A program made the translations under genes and the position numbers. 64,000 bases of DNA from Bacillus sp. SA1-12 (GTDB lineage Bacteria > Bacillota > Bacilli > Bacillales > Bacillaceae): positions 124,001-188,000 of the forward strand of contig NZ_LATZ01000129.1 of assembly GCF_000981385.1 (NCBI RefSeq), written 5' to 3'. The notes under the pieces were generated by a model, which saw nothing but the letters and a program-made list of their open reading frames with translations, did not search any database and was not told the origin of the DNA. Of this stretch, positions 43,333 through 51,091 are shown piece by piece. Position 1 is the first letter of the stretch. Every line of letters starts with the position of its first letter.

Positions 43333-44382
43333 ATGGCAAAAGATAATGATCGAAAAATGACGTTGGAAGAAGCAGGTCGTAAAGGCGGAGAAGCCACTTC
43401 AAGAAATCATGATAAGGAATTTTATCAAGAGATTGGCAGAAAAGGTGGAGAAGCCACTTCAAAAAATCATGATAAAGAATTCTATCAAGAAATAGGACAA
43501 AAGGGCGGAGAAGCCACAGCTGAAAATCATGATAAGGAATTCTATCAAGAAATAGGACAAAAGGGTGGGGAAGCCACTTCCGAAAATCATGATAAGGAAT
43601 TTTATCAAGAGATTGGCAGAAAAGGTGGAGAAGCCACTTCAAAAAATCATGATAAAGAATTCTATCAAGAAATAGGACAAAAGGGCGGAGAAGCCACAGC
43701 TGAAAATCATGATAAGGAATTCTATCAAGAAATAGGACAAAAGGGTGGGGAAGCCACTTCCGAAAATCATGATAAGGAATTTTATCAAGAGATTGGCAGA
43801 AAAGGTGGAGAAGCCACTTCAAAAAATCATGATAAAGAATTCTATCAAGAAATAGGACAAAAGGGCGGAGAAGCCACAGCTGAAAATCATGATAAGGAAT
43901 TCTATCAAGAAATAGGACAAAAGGGTGGGGAAGCCACTTCCGAAAATCATGATAAGGAATTTTATCAAGAGATTGGCAGAAAAGGTGGAGAAGCCACTTC
44001 AAAAAATCATGATAAAGAATTCTATCAAGAAATAGGACAAAAGGGCGGAGAAGCCACAGCTGAAAATCATGATAAGGAATTCTATCAAGAAATAGGACAA
44101 AAGGGTGGGGAAGCCACTTCCGAAAATCATGATAAGGAATTTTATCAAGAGATTGGCAGAAAAGGTGGAGAAGCCACTTCAAAAAATCATGATAAAGAAT
44201 TCTATCAAGAAATAGGACAAAAGGGCGGAGAAGCCACAGCTGAAAATCATGATAAGGAATTCTATCAAGAAATAGGACAAAAGGGTGGGGAAGCCACTTC
44301 CGAAAATCATGATAAAGAGTTTTACCAAGAAATTGGTGAAAAGGGCGGAGAATCACGCGCGAAACAACGTGATAACGATTAA
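43333..44382 (+). CDS. gsiB: General stress protein GsiB, greatly expanded
   Basis: A very hydrophilic protein of 349 residues made of sixteen 20-residue KGG repeats (KGGEAT[SA]xNHDKEFYQEIG), between a 16-residue N-terminus and a 13-residue tail. B. subtilis GsiB is about 123 residues with five repeats. It is a LEA-like, intrinsically disordered protein made in the SigB general stress response. After the first monomer, the rest is five copies of a three-monomer unit. AAGGAGGAAT before the ATG is an unusually strong ribosome binding site, as in known gsiB. The opposite strand is also open throughout, a by-product of the repeats. Confidence 0.93.
   Translation: MAKDNDRKMTLEEAGRKGGEATSRNHDKEFYQEIGRKGGEATSKNHDKEFYQEIGQKGGEATAENHDKEFYQEIGQKGGEATSENHDKEFYQEIGRKGGEATSKNHDKEFYQEIGQKGGEATAENHDKEFYQEIGQKGGEATSENHDKEFYQEIGRKGGEATSKNHDKEFYQEIGQKGGEATAENHDKEFYQEIGQKGGEATSENHDKEFYQEIGRKGGEATSKNHDKEFYQEIGQKGGEATAENHDKEFYQEIGQKGGEATSENHDKEFYQEIGRKGGEATSKNHDKEFYQEIGQKGGEATAENHDKEFYQEIGQKGGEATSENHDKEFYQEIGEKGGESRAKQRDND
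43441..44340 (+). repeat. 180-bp higher-order tandem repeat inside gsiB
   Basis: Five successive 180-bp units, each of three distinct 60-bp monomers. Units 1-4 are identical by eye, and unit 5 differs only near its end. Sequence identity including silent positions shows recent amplification by recombination. Confidence 0.95.
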
Positions 44383-44476
44383 TTTCTAAAATAAAACCTT
44401 TTTAGAAAATAGTTAAAAAGTTTTTTATAATACAGTACTAAAAAAGACATAGAAAACCTTTTCCGTTAAAAGCTAT

Positions 44477-44578
44477 TGCGGCTGTCTCATTTTCCCCCTT
44501 TCTATAAACCTCAATATACAGGACTACTCATAAAGCCCTCTATATTTTGTGTTTTTTGGGAAACTAAAGACAGCCGCA
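44477..44578. repeat. 102-bp long imperfect hairpin between gsiB and regulator B
   Basis: TGCGGCTGTCT (44477-44487) and AGACAGCCGCA (44568-44578) are perfect inverted arms. Inside, TTTCCC can pair with GGGAAA, and there are further A/T-rich pairings. It lies just beyond the 3' end of regulator B. It could be a large terminator, a structured RNA or a MITE-like remnant. Confidence 0.55.
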
Positions 44579-44585
44579 TTATGTT

Positions 44586-45455
44586 TTACATGCTAATCTT
44601 CTTCCGATACTCCGATGGGGTCATCGATGTCAGCTTCTTAAATGTCCGAAAAAAATGCGGCATACTCGTAAATCCACATTGTTCAGCAACTGTAGATATT
44701 TTTTCATTATAACTGCTTAGAAGATCTTTCGCTAATAGAATTCGTTTCATCGCTATGTAATCGGTTATATTAATACCGATAAGCTGTTTAAATACTCGGC
44801 TAAAATGAGCCGCTGAAACGGAAAACCGTGTTGAGAGTGAATGTAAATCTAAATTTGAGTTTAAATGTTGATCAATATAGATTAATGCTTGCTTAAACCA
44901 CTCGGGACCGAAAGTGGAGGTTTGGTTAGTAACTCCTGTTTTCCAGGTAAGGCAATGTCGATTTAAGTGAAGCAACATGACATGCAGCCATAAAAGAATA
45001 GCATTCACTTGGTCTGGGCTTTCTGTCTCCACCTCATTCACAAGCGTATCAATATATTCATTTAATTGAAGGAGATGGTTTGTTTCTAAGGAGTACTTAT
45101 AATTCTTCCCTTTCTTTGATTCCTCAAAAATCTTCAAATATAAAAAGCTATTTCCAAAAATAGAATGATTAAGCAGGGCAGGGCTAAAGAAAATAGCAGT
45201 TGACGTGAGGGAATGCCCTTTATCTGGTATGGCACGGTGGATCGTATTACTTGGAATTATGATAAGATCCGCTTTCTGTAAATCATAAAACGTTTGATCA
45301 ATGAAAAATGTCCCTTTTCCTTCATGTATCATCACAATTTCTAACCATTCATGTGTATGTTCAGGCAACTCGTGTTGAAGCCCTTTCGTTTGTTTATAAA
45401 CGATATGGAAAGGTAAAGAATTTTCAGAATAAAATTGTTTACGAATTGGCATCAT
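44586..45455 (-). CDS. AraC-family regulator B with N-terminal cupin
   Basis: A regulator of about 289 residues, paralogous to regulator A at 25403. The cupin half contains ELPEHTHEWLEIVMIHEGKG and LIIIPSNTIHRAIPDKG. The AraC half contains LDLHSLSTRFSVSAAHFSRVFK and CGFTSMPHFFRTFKKLTSMTP. The start is ATG 45455, giving MMPIRKQF, which aligns with MKPLRKQF of regulator A; the GTG at 45473 is part of the ribosome binding site. Its own promoter carries element B1, and a near copy (B2) lies before the sugar-acid operon at 46940. It is therefore the likely activator of that operon. Confidence 0.9.
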   Translation of the reverse strand: MMPIRKQFYSENSLPFHIVYKQTKGLQHELPEHTHEWLEIVMIHEGKGTFFIDQTFYDLQKADLIIIPSNTIHRAIPDKGHSLTSTAIFFSPALLNHSIFGNSFLYLKIFEESKKGKNYKYSLETNHLLQLNEYIDTLVNEVETESPDQVNAILLWLHVMLLHLNRHCLTWKTGVTNQTSTFGPEWFKQALIYIDQHLNSNLDLHSLSTRFSVSAAHFSRVFKQLIGINITDYIAMKRILLAKDLLSSYNEKISTVAEQCGFTSMPHFFRTFKKLTSMTPSEYRKKISM

Positions 45456-45489
45456 TATTAACGAACACCTCACTCATACTTTTCTTACT

Positions 45490-45539
45490 ATTATATATCA
45501 GTATTTGATACAAAAAAGTCAGTTTCGGCAATTTTTATA
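45490..45539 (-). promoter_or_regulatory. Operator B1 and regulator B promoter
   Basis: On the minus strand, TATAAT (45490-45495) lacks a recognisable -35 box. The 45-bp element 45495-45539, which includes GATACAAAAAAGTCA and GGCAATTTTTATA, takes its place. It matches 46832-46876 at 38 of 45 positions. Confidence 0.72.
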
Positions 45540-45557
45540 CAAGAAGTCAGGTTAAAG

Positions 45558-45723
45558 ATGAAAAATGAAATGCATGAGGATGTTAGTGAAGTTTTCACTT
45601 TATGGGTTTCTATGAAAAGAGGATGAATGCCTAATTGTTAAACGAATAGTTTCCTTGATACATTTGGATAATTTAATTACTGTTCAAAACCCTGATATTG
45701 TTGTTCCTATTTTAAAAGAATAA
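45558..45723 (+). pseudogene. Possible gene remnant between regulator B and the cyclase gene
   Basis: A 22-codon frame from ATG 45558 (MKNEMHEDVSEVFTLWV...) stops at TGA. A second frame then continues to TAA 45721-45723 (LIHLDNLITVQNPDIVVPIL, then KE). The strong hairpin at 45772 follows. Together they look like the decayed end of a small gene, but no family is recognised, and the hairpin may simply serve the cyclase gene. Confidence 0.25.
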
Positions 45724-45771
45724 GAGTGTTCATGATAGAAATGAATTTATATAAGAAAGTTCCAAAAAGAT

Positions 45772-45819
45772 GGTTTTCAATTAAACCGCTAACATATGGT
45801 TTAATTGAAAACCTTTTTT
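45772..45819. terminator. Strong bidirectional intrinsic terminator
   Basis: GGTTTTCAATTAAACC and GGTTTAATTGAAAACC are a perfect 16-bp inverted repeat with a 10-nt loop. A T-run follows on the + strand, and ATCTTTTT on the minus strand. It is about 100 bp past the cyclase stop. Confidence 0.88.
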
Positions 45820-45916
45820 GGAATGGATAAAAGCTTTAAATAGGGGACGAAATAGTTTTAATAACCTCCCTGCTTTTCATTTATCTGCTTTGAGCGATTT
45901 GTTCTTTTTTGTACCG

Positions 45917-46654
45917 TTACGTTTCATTCTTTGGAACCAGAGCTATGGGTCTTATTGGAGAGGCTGTTCCATCTTTAATCTTTAATGGAAGTGCAATGAA
46001 AAAGCTTTCAACTGGTAATTTATCTAGATTTGTTAAATTTTCAATGATTAAAATCCCGTTACCTAAAAACCCATAATGAGCAGAAAAAGCACCTTTGCCT
46101 CCATCACCTGGATCAATACTTAAACAATCTGTTCCAATTGCTTTTATTTGTTTTTCAACTAAGTATGAAACAGCATCTTCTGCGAGTCCAGGCCAGCCTT
46201 TTACAAACTCATCTCCTTTTGGACCTATTGCCCATTTTTGGCCCCATTGAAAATGAATGATAAAAATGTCATCTTTTTTTATCATCATGTTTTCCGATTC
46301 CCATTGGATAATCTGACTTTTTGTTACGAATTGATTTGTTGCTTCAAAAGGACCAAATGTTGCTTTTATAGCTCGTCCTAGTAAAGGCTGGATCTCATCA
46401 ATGCCCTTTCGTATTGAATTTCCTTCATCAAGAATAAAATGAGATGTACTATCGATATGAGTACCGGTATGGTCACTCATAATCAGCATATTTAAATCAG
46501 CAATTTTATCTACTTCATTCCATGGTGCTGTGTAAAATTTTGGATGTGTAGGATATGCAGGAATCCCGTTTTCTAAGGTGTAGCTTAAATCAATCGTCTG
46601 ATAGTTTTCGAACAATGATAGTAATGGCTCAATGAGTTTTGTCTGCGCTTTCAT
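45917..46654 (-). CDS. Cyclase-family metal hydrolase (kynurenine-formamidase-like)
   Basis: A 245-residue member of the Cyclase family (PF04199). The metal-binding signature HTGTHIDSTSHF is present, with further conserved ETTYPGHP-like material reading GIPAYPTHPKFY. Family members hydrolyse N-formylkynurenine, isatin or cyclic esters and amides. The start is ATG 46654, preceded by AAAGGAGG; an upstream in-frame start at 46717 lacks one. It is divergent from the sugar-acid operon with operator B2 between them, so it may share regulation. It could serve as an extra lactonase or be unrelated. Confidence 0.82.
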   Translation of the reverse strand: MKAQTKLIEPLLSLFENYQTIDLSYTLENGIPAYPTHPKFYTAPWNEVDKIADLNMLIMSDHTGTHIDSTSHFILDEGNSIRKGIDEIQPLLGRAIKATFGPFEATNQFVTKSQIIQWESENMMIKKDDIFIIHFQWGQKWAIGPKGDEFVKGWPGLAEDAVSYLVEKQIKAIGTDCLSIDPGDGGKGAFSAHYGFLGNGILIIENLTNLDKLPVESFFIALPLKIKDGTASPIRPIALVPKNET

Positions 46655-46831
46655 ATTTTCCTCCTTTGTTTTAGAAAATATCATTCTATTTATTATGTAT
46701 TTTTCATTGACTGTCACAATTCCTCTATAAGTAATATTTTGTAGTTAAAAAATTTTAAACATGCTGAAGAAATTTAAGCCCAAAACTATTTCTAAACAGG
46801 GGATTGCCTTATTTTTTTCTAAAGTATTAAC

Positions 46832-46876
46832 ATATCAAAATATGATACAAAGAAGTCAATTCAGGCAATTTTTATA
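46832..46876. promoter_or_regulatory. Operator B2 between the cyclase gene and the sugar-acid operon
   Basis: A 45-bp element matches B1 (45495-45539) at 38 of 45 positions, sharing GATACAA, AGTCA and GGCAATTTTTATA. It is 63 bp before the UxaA small-subunit start and 177 bp before the divergent cyclase start. Confidence 0.75.
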
Positions 46877-46939
46877 ACAATTTATAGGTGATAGACTGAT
46901 AAATAGCAAGGAACTTTCGATTGAAAGGAAGAATATTAA

Positions 46940-47278
46940 ATGGAAGAAAAATCATTTGATGAAGGTATCTCATGCATTGTGATGGATCGAAATGATAGCG
47001 TTGTCACATTGCTTCGTTCTGTTGAAAAGGGTGAGCAATTAACCGTTCAAATTGAGGAACGTACTTGTACGTTAACAGCTAAACAGGATGTAGCTTTCGG
47101 TCATAAACTAGCTCTAAAAAGAATCGAAATTGGAGAAACAATTCTAAAATATGGAGAGTCAATCGGTGTTGCCACGGCAGTAATTGAAGAGGGTGAGCAT
47201 GTTCATGTGCATAACCTAATAGGTGTTCGCGGCCGTGGGGATCAACCAATTCGTGAAAAAGGAGAGGTGAAATTATGA
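46940..47278 (+). CDS. UxaA-type sugar-acid dehydratase, small (SAF) subunit
   Basis: A 112-residue SAF-domain protein equivalent to the N-terminal domain of altronate dehydratase. The hallmark GHKLALKRIEIGETILKYG and the His-rich HVHVHNLIGVRGRG are present. It overlaps the large subunit by 4 bp (ATGA), so the two are translationally coupled and form a two-subunit enzyme. In fused enzymes this part closes over the active site. It has a GAAAGGAAG ribosome binding site. The pathway context (FucU, FAH hydrolase, SDRs) favours L-fuconate, but D-altronate, L-galactonate or D-arabinonate cannot be excluded. Confidence 0.88.
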   Translation: MEEKSFDEGISCIVMDRNDSVVTLLRSVEKGEQLTVQIEERTCTLTAKQDVAFGHKLALKRIEIGETILKYGESIGVATAVIEEGEHVHVHNLIGVRGRGDQPIREKGEVKL

Positions 47279-48435
47279 CCAAGATCAAAGGATATCTCAG
47301 GCCTGATGGAAGAGTAGGGATCCGCAATCATTTGCTGCTAATGCCGACAGTTATTTGTGCTAATCAAGTTGTAAATCGCATCCAACAGCAGGTACAAGGA
47401 TCAGTGGCCATTCCTCATCAGCATGGCTGCAGCCAGGTAGGTGAGGATAAAGAGAGGACACATAAGGTTCTTGTCGGGATGGGGAAAAACCCGAATGTTG
47501 GTGCCGTTTTAATTGTAAGCTTGGGTTGTGAGGTTATGAATGCAGAGCAGATCCGAGATGAAATTGCTGAGACTGGAAAGCCGGTAATATGGATCGATAT
47601 TCAAGACGAGGGTGGCTCGGTAAATTCGATAAGAAAAGGAATCGAATTGGCAAAAGAGCTTTCAGAAAAAATAGCAACCATTCCACATGAAGATATTTCT
47701 CTTTCAGAGCTTATTGTCGGTGTGAAATGCGGCGGATCTGATGCAACATCAGGTTTATGCAGCAATCCTGCCTTAGGAAGGACATCCGATCTTATTATTG
47801 AAAAAGGCGGAAGCATCGTCATGGGGGAAACGACTGAAATTATCGGTGCGGAACATATATTAGCTGAAAAAGCGGTGAACGAAGAAGTAAAGAATAAACT
47901 GTATGATTCAATAGCTAAATTTGAAGCAGAAATTGAACGTATGGGTGTTGATATGAGAGGTGGAAATCCTAGTCCGGGAAATATTGAAGGAGGATTATCC
48001 AGTATTGAGGAGAAATCATTAGGGTGTATAAGTAAAGCAGGTACAGCTCCATTACAAGGAGTGGTTGACTTTGCTAGTGAAATACCTGGAAGTGGCTTCT
48101 ATTTTATGGACTCGCCAGGAAATGATATTGAATGTGTCACTGGAATGGCAGCAGCAGGCATTCAGCTCGTATGCTTTACAACCGGAAGAGGGACACCGAC
48201 TGGAAATCCGATTGTTCCAGTTATTAAGATTTCCGGCAACGAAGTCATGGCAAAGCGAATGGCAGACAATATTGATGTTGATACAAGTCCTGTTTTAAAA
48301 GGGAAAGAGTCACTTCAACAAGCGGGAAAACGGATATATGACGAAATTGTAAGTGTAGCATCAGGGCAATTAACAAAAGCGGAGATTTTAGGTCATCAGG
48401 AATTCAGTATCAGCAGAATTGGCATTAGTTTGTAG
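47275..48435 (+). CDS. UxaA-type sugar-acid dehydratase, large subunit
   Basis: A 386-residue catalytic subunit of the altronate/galactarate dehydratase family, removing water from an aldonate to give a 2-keto-3-deoxy acid. Conserved stretches are GYLRPDGRVGIRNHLLL, the HGCSQVGED motif with its Cys/His, VGVKCGGSDATSGLCSNPA, and GRGTPTGNPIVPVIKISGN. Several Cys are kept, as expected for the Fe-dependent family. The two-subunit organisation resembles the split altronate-dehydratase-like genes of the Campylobacter fucose locus (from memory). Confidence 0.9.
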   Translation: MTKIKGYLRPDGRVGIRNHLLLMPTVICANQVVNRIQQQVQGSVAIPHQHGCSQVGEDKERTHKVLVGMGKNPNVGAVLIVSLGCEVMNAEQIRDEIAETGKPVIWIDIQDEGGSVNSIRKGIELAKELSEKIATIPHEDISLSELIVGVKCGGSDATSGLCSNPALGRTSDLIIEKGGSIVMGETTEIIGAEHILAEKAVNEEVKNKLYDSIAKFEAEIERMGVDMRGGNPSPGNIEGGLSSIEEKSLGCISKAGTAPLQGVVDFASEIPGSGFYFMDSPGNDIECVTGMAAAGIQLVCFTTGRGTPTGNPIVPVIKISGNEVMAKRMADNIDVDTSPVLKGKESLQQAGKRIYDEIVSVASGQLTKAEILGHQEFSISRIGISL

Positions 48436-48453
48436 GAGAGGAGCGGAATATTA

Positions 48454-49248
48454 ATGAAGCGCTTACTTGGAAAGGTTGCTCTTGTAACAGGCGGCAACCG
48501 TGGGATTGGTGAGGCGATTGTTTTAAGATTGGCTGAAGAGGGAGCTAATGTTGCCATCAATTATTATACTGATGATTTAAGAGAACAAGCGATAGAGGTT
48601 CTTAATATGGCAGAAAAGCTCGGCAGGAAAGCAATAGTAATAAAAGCCGACGTTGGCAATAAACAAGATGTAGAAACAATGTTCACAACAATTGAGGAAC
48701 AGCTTGGAGAAGTCGAAATCTTGGTTAATAATGCTGGAATTGCCCCTTTTGAACCGTTTATGCAAGTAACAGAAGAGACATGGGACCGAACATTTAATAC
48801 AAATGTAAAAGGAATATTTCTCACATCTCAAGTAGCAGCCAAACGGATGATTCCTAACCGAAAAGGAAAAATCATTAACATTTTATCTACTGCCAGCCTA
48901 ATGGTCACAAGTCCAGTTATTCCGCATTATCAAGCATCAAAAGCAGCTGGACATATGTTAACAAAAGGTATGGCAATCGAGCTTGGGCGATACAATATCA
49001 ATGTGAATGCAGTTGGACCAAGTACGATTGATACAGATATGTGTACCGATTTTCTTGCTGATCCGGAAATTCGCCGCCAAGAAATTGAAGCAAACCCGAT
49101 GAAAAGGTTGGGTACAGCGAAGCAAATCGGAGATGCAGTGGTGTTTTTAGCCTCGGACGAAGCGAAACAAATCAATGGGCATTTATTAATGGTAGACGGC
49201 GGATTAACAGTGAAAGCGGCACAGCCAGATGACCATATGGAGCATTAA
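48454..49248 (+). CDS. Short-chain dehydrogenase 1 (candidate L-fucose dehydrogenase)
   Basis: A 264-residue classical SDR: TGGNRGIG at 12-19, NNAG at 92-95, catalytic Ser145, Tyr159 and Lys163 (YQASK). The glucose-1-dehydrogenase-like sequence VAINYYTDD after strand 2 hints at NADP use. The pathway needs two oxidations: sugar to lactone, and 2-keto-3-deoxy acid to diketo acid. This SDR and the next one can supply both. I favour this one for the first step because it resembles sugar-1-dehydrogenases, but the order could be reversed. Confidence 0.85.
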   Translation: MKRLLGKVALVTGGNRGIGEAIVLRLAEEGANVAINYYTDDLREQAIEVLNMAEKLGRKAIVIKADVGNKQDVETMFTTIEEQLGEVEILVNNAGIAPFEPFMQVTEETWDRTFNTNVKGIFLTSQVAAKRMIPNRKGKIINILSTASLMVTSPVIPHYQASKAAGHMLTKGMAIELGRYNINVNAVGPSTIDTDMCTDFLADPEIRRQEIEANPMKRLGTAKQIGDAVVFLASDEAKQINGHLLMVDGGLTVKAAQPDDHMEH

Positions 49249-49274
49249 ATTATTATAGGAGGGGATGAAAGAAT

Positions 49275-50048
49275 ATGAGATTGAAAGATAAAGTGATCTT
49301 AATTACTGGTGCAGGCTCCGGGATTGGAAAATGTACAGCGTTACTTTTTGCAAAAGAAGGGGCATCCCTTATTGTTAATGATTTAAATGCTGAAAGCGGC
49401 GAAGAAACCGCAGCGGAAATTCGCGAAGCAAATGGCGAGGCCTTTTTCATTCAGGCGGATGTTACAGACGCAAGCTCTGTTAAGGCAATGGTCGAAGAAG
49501 CAATAAGCAAATATGGACGTATTGATGTACTGTTTAATAATGCTGGTATTAGCGGAATCGGAAAGCTCCATGAAGTAGATTTAGATGCTTGGAACAAAAC
49601 AATGAATGTAAACATCAATGGTGTGATGCTGCCAAGCAAATTTGTTCTCCCGCATATGATGGAACAAAAGAAAGGTTCCATTATTAATATGTCTTCTTGT
49701 ATTGCCGAAATGGGACTAGCTGACCGTGCATCCTATTCAACCACTAAAGGAGCGATTTTAGCCTTAACGAAGTCAATGCAGGTAGATTATGCCGCTTACA
49801 ATATTCGAGTAAATGCCCTTTTGCCAGGTACTATATTAACTCCTTTTGTAGAGAATTATTTGAAGCAATCCTATGAAAACCCTGATGAAGCGATTGAAAA
49901 GATCAAAACTCGTCAACTAAGCGGTGATTTAGGAAGGCCTGAGGATGTAGCATATGCCGCGCTTTTTTTAGCATCAGATGAATCAAGGTTTATGATGGGA
50001 TCTCCTCTTTATATAGATGGAGGTGTTGTATATGGAAAGAATGCTTGA
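49275..50048 (+). CDS. Short-chain dehydrogenase 2 (candidate 2-keto-3-deoxy-L-fuconate dehydrogenase)
   Basis: A 257-residue classical SDR: TGAGSGIG at 11-18, Asp36 after strand 2 (NAD preference), catalytic Ser140/141, Tyr154 and Lys158 (YSTTK). It ends FMMGSPLYIDGGVVYG. In non-phosphorylating fucose and rhamnose routes, an SDR oxidises C4 of the 2-keto-3-deoxy acid, giving the substrate for the FAH-family hydrolase encoded next. Its position directly before that gene supports this assignment. The ribosome binding site is AGGAGGGG. Confidence 0.85.
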   Translation: MRLKDKVILITGAGSGIGKCTALLFAKEGASLIVNDLNAESGEETAAEIREANGEAFFIQADVTDASSVKAMVEEAISKYGRIDVLFNNAGISGIGKLHEVDLDAWNKTMNVNINGVMLPSKFVLPHMMEQKKGSIINMSSCIAEMGLADRASYSTTKGAILALTKSMQVDYAAYNIRVNALLPGTILTPFVENYLKQSYENPDEAIEKIKTRQLSGDLGRPEDVAYAALFLASDESRFMMGSPLYIDGGVVYGKNA

Positions 50049-50175
50049 TCCATCAAATTTATCTTGTAAAATGTTTTGATAACTGTCTCGGTATTTATAG
50101 TGTGAGGTATGATTGAAAGTAATTGTTAGCTGCTTAATTTTAATAATAAATGAGAAAAAATCAGGAGGATATTTT

Positions 50176-51072
50176 ATGAAACTAGTAACGTTTATTAAAG
50201 ATGAAAAACAAGCGTTAGGTGTAAAAGTGGAAAAGGGAATCATAGACGTTGAAGCTGCATTAAATGAAAATCCAAATAATCAAATTCAAACAAATGTGAT
50301 GGAGATTATAGCAGGCGGACAGGAAGCTATTTCTAAACTAGAAGATTATATTTCTACTCTGCCAGTTTCAAATGAGGCTCCTTTTTTAAAAAATGAAGAC
50401 GATATTCAATGGGGACCATGTGTCACACAACCGAATAAAATCATTTGTGTCGGATTAAACTATCGCAAGCATGCCGATGAAACAAATGCTCCGTATCCAG
50501 AAGTTCCGATTTTATTTAATAAATTTAATAATACGTTAACAGGCCACAAAAGGGAAATAGCGGTTCCAAAAGTAACAGAACAATTAGATTACGAAGTAGA
50601 GCTTGGCGTCGTTATTGGAAAAAAAGCAAAATATGTAAGCAAAGAAGCTGCATTGGAACATGTATTTGGCTATTGTACTGTAAATGACTTATCAGCAAGG
50701 GATTTACAATTAAGAACCCCTCAATGGCTGCTAGGAAAGACATGTGATGATTTCAGCCCAATGGGACCTTATCTCGTAACAGCGGATGAAGTTGGAAATC
50801 CGAACAATCTTCAATTAAAAACGTATGTAAATGGAGAAGTCCGCCAAGATTCAAATACGTCAGATATGATTTTTTATGTCGATGAAATTGTCAGTTACAT
50901 ATCACAGCATATGACCCTTACACCAGGGGATGTAATCCTAACAGGTACCCCGGAAGGAGTAGTTTTAGGTTACCCTGTTGAAAAGCAGGTATATATACAG
51001 CCAGGAGATGAAATCACAGTTGAAATTGAAAAATTAGGCACATTAACTAATACATTTGTTGAGGAAAAATAA
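50176..51072 (+). CDS. Fumarylacetoacetate-hydrolase-family enzyme (candidate 2,4-diketo-3-deoxy-L-fuconate hydrolase)
   Basis: A 298-residue FAH-superfamily hydrolase. The metal-binding acidic residues are Glu140 and Glu142 (DYEVELGVVIG) and Asp171 (TVNDLSARD). The substrate-binding GLNYRKHADE and GTPEGVV loops are present. In the diketo-hydrolase pathway this enzyme splits 2,4-diketo-3-deoxy-L-fuconate into pyruvate and L-lactate. The start is ATG 50176 behind CAGGAGGAT; the longer frame from 50113 includes that ribosome binding site. Confidence 0.88.
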   Translation: MKLVTFIKDEKQALGVKVEKGIIDVEAALNENPNNQIQTNVMEIIAGGQEAISKLEDYISTLPVSNEAPFLKNEDDIQWGPCVTQPNKIICVGLNYRKHADETNAPYPEVPILFNKFNNTLTGHKREIAVPKVTEQLDYEVELGVVIGKKAKYVSKEAALEHVFGYCTVNDLSARDLQLRTPQWLLGKTCDDFSPMGPYLVTADEVGNPNNLQLKTYVNGEVRQDSNTSDMIFYVDEIVSYISQHMTLTPGDVILTGTPEGVVLGYPVEKQVYIQPGDEITVEIEKLGTLTNTFVEEK

Positions 51073-51091
51073 TCGATAGTAGGTTGATAAT

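Noticed and set aside
43316..44356. 346-codon minus-strand frame opposite gsiB, rich in HDF and WLL repeats
   Set aside because: It is the mirror of the 60-bp repeat, which leaves a second frame open in every unit. It has no ribosome binding site, an implausible composition, and lies opposite a well-known gene.
48564..48831. Minus-strand frames opposite the SDR genes (84-86 codons)
   Set aside because: They are shadows of well-supported SDR genes with full catalytic motifs on the + strand.
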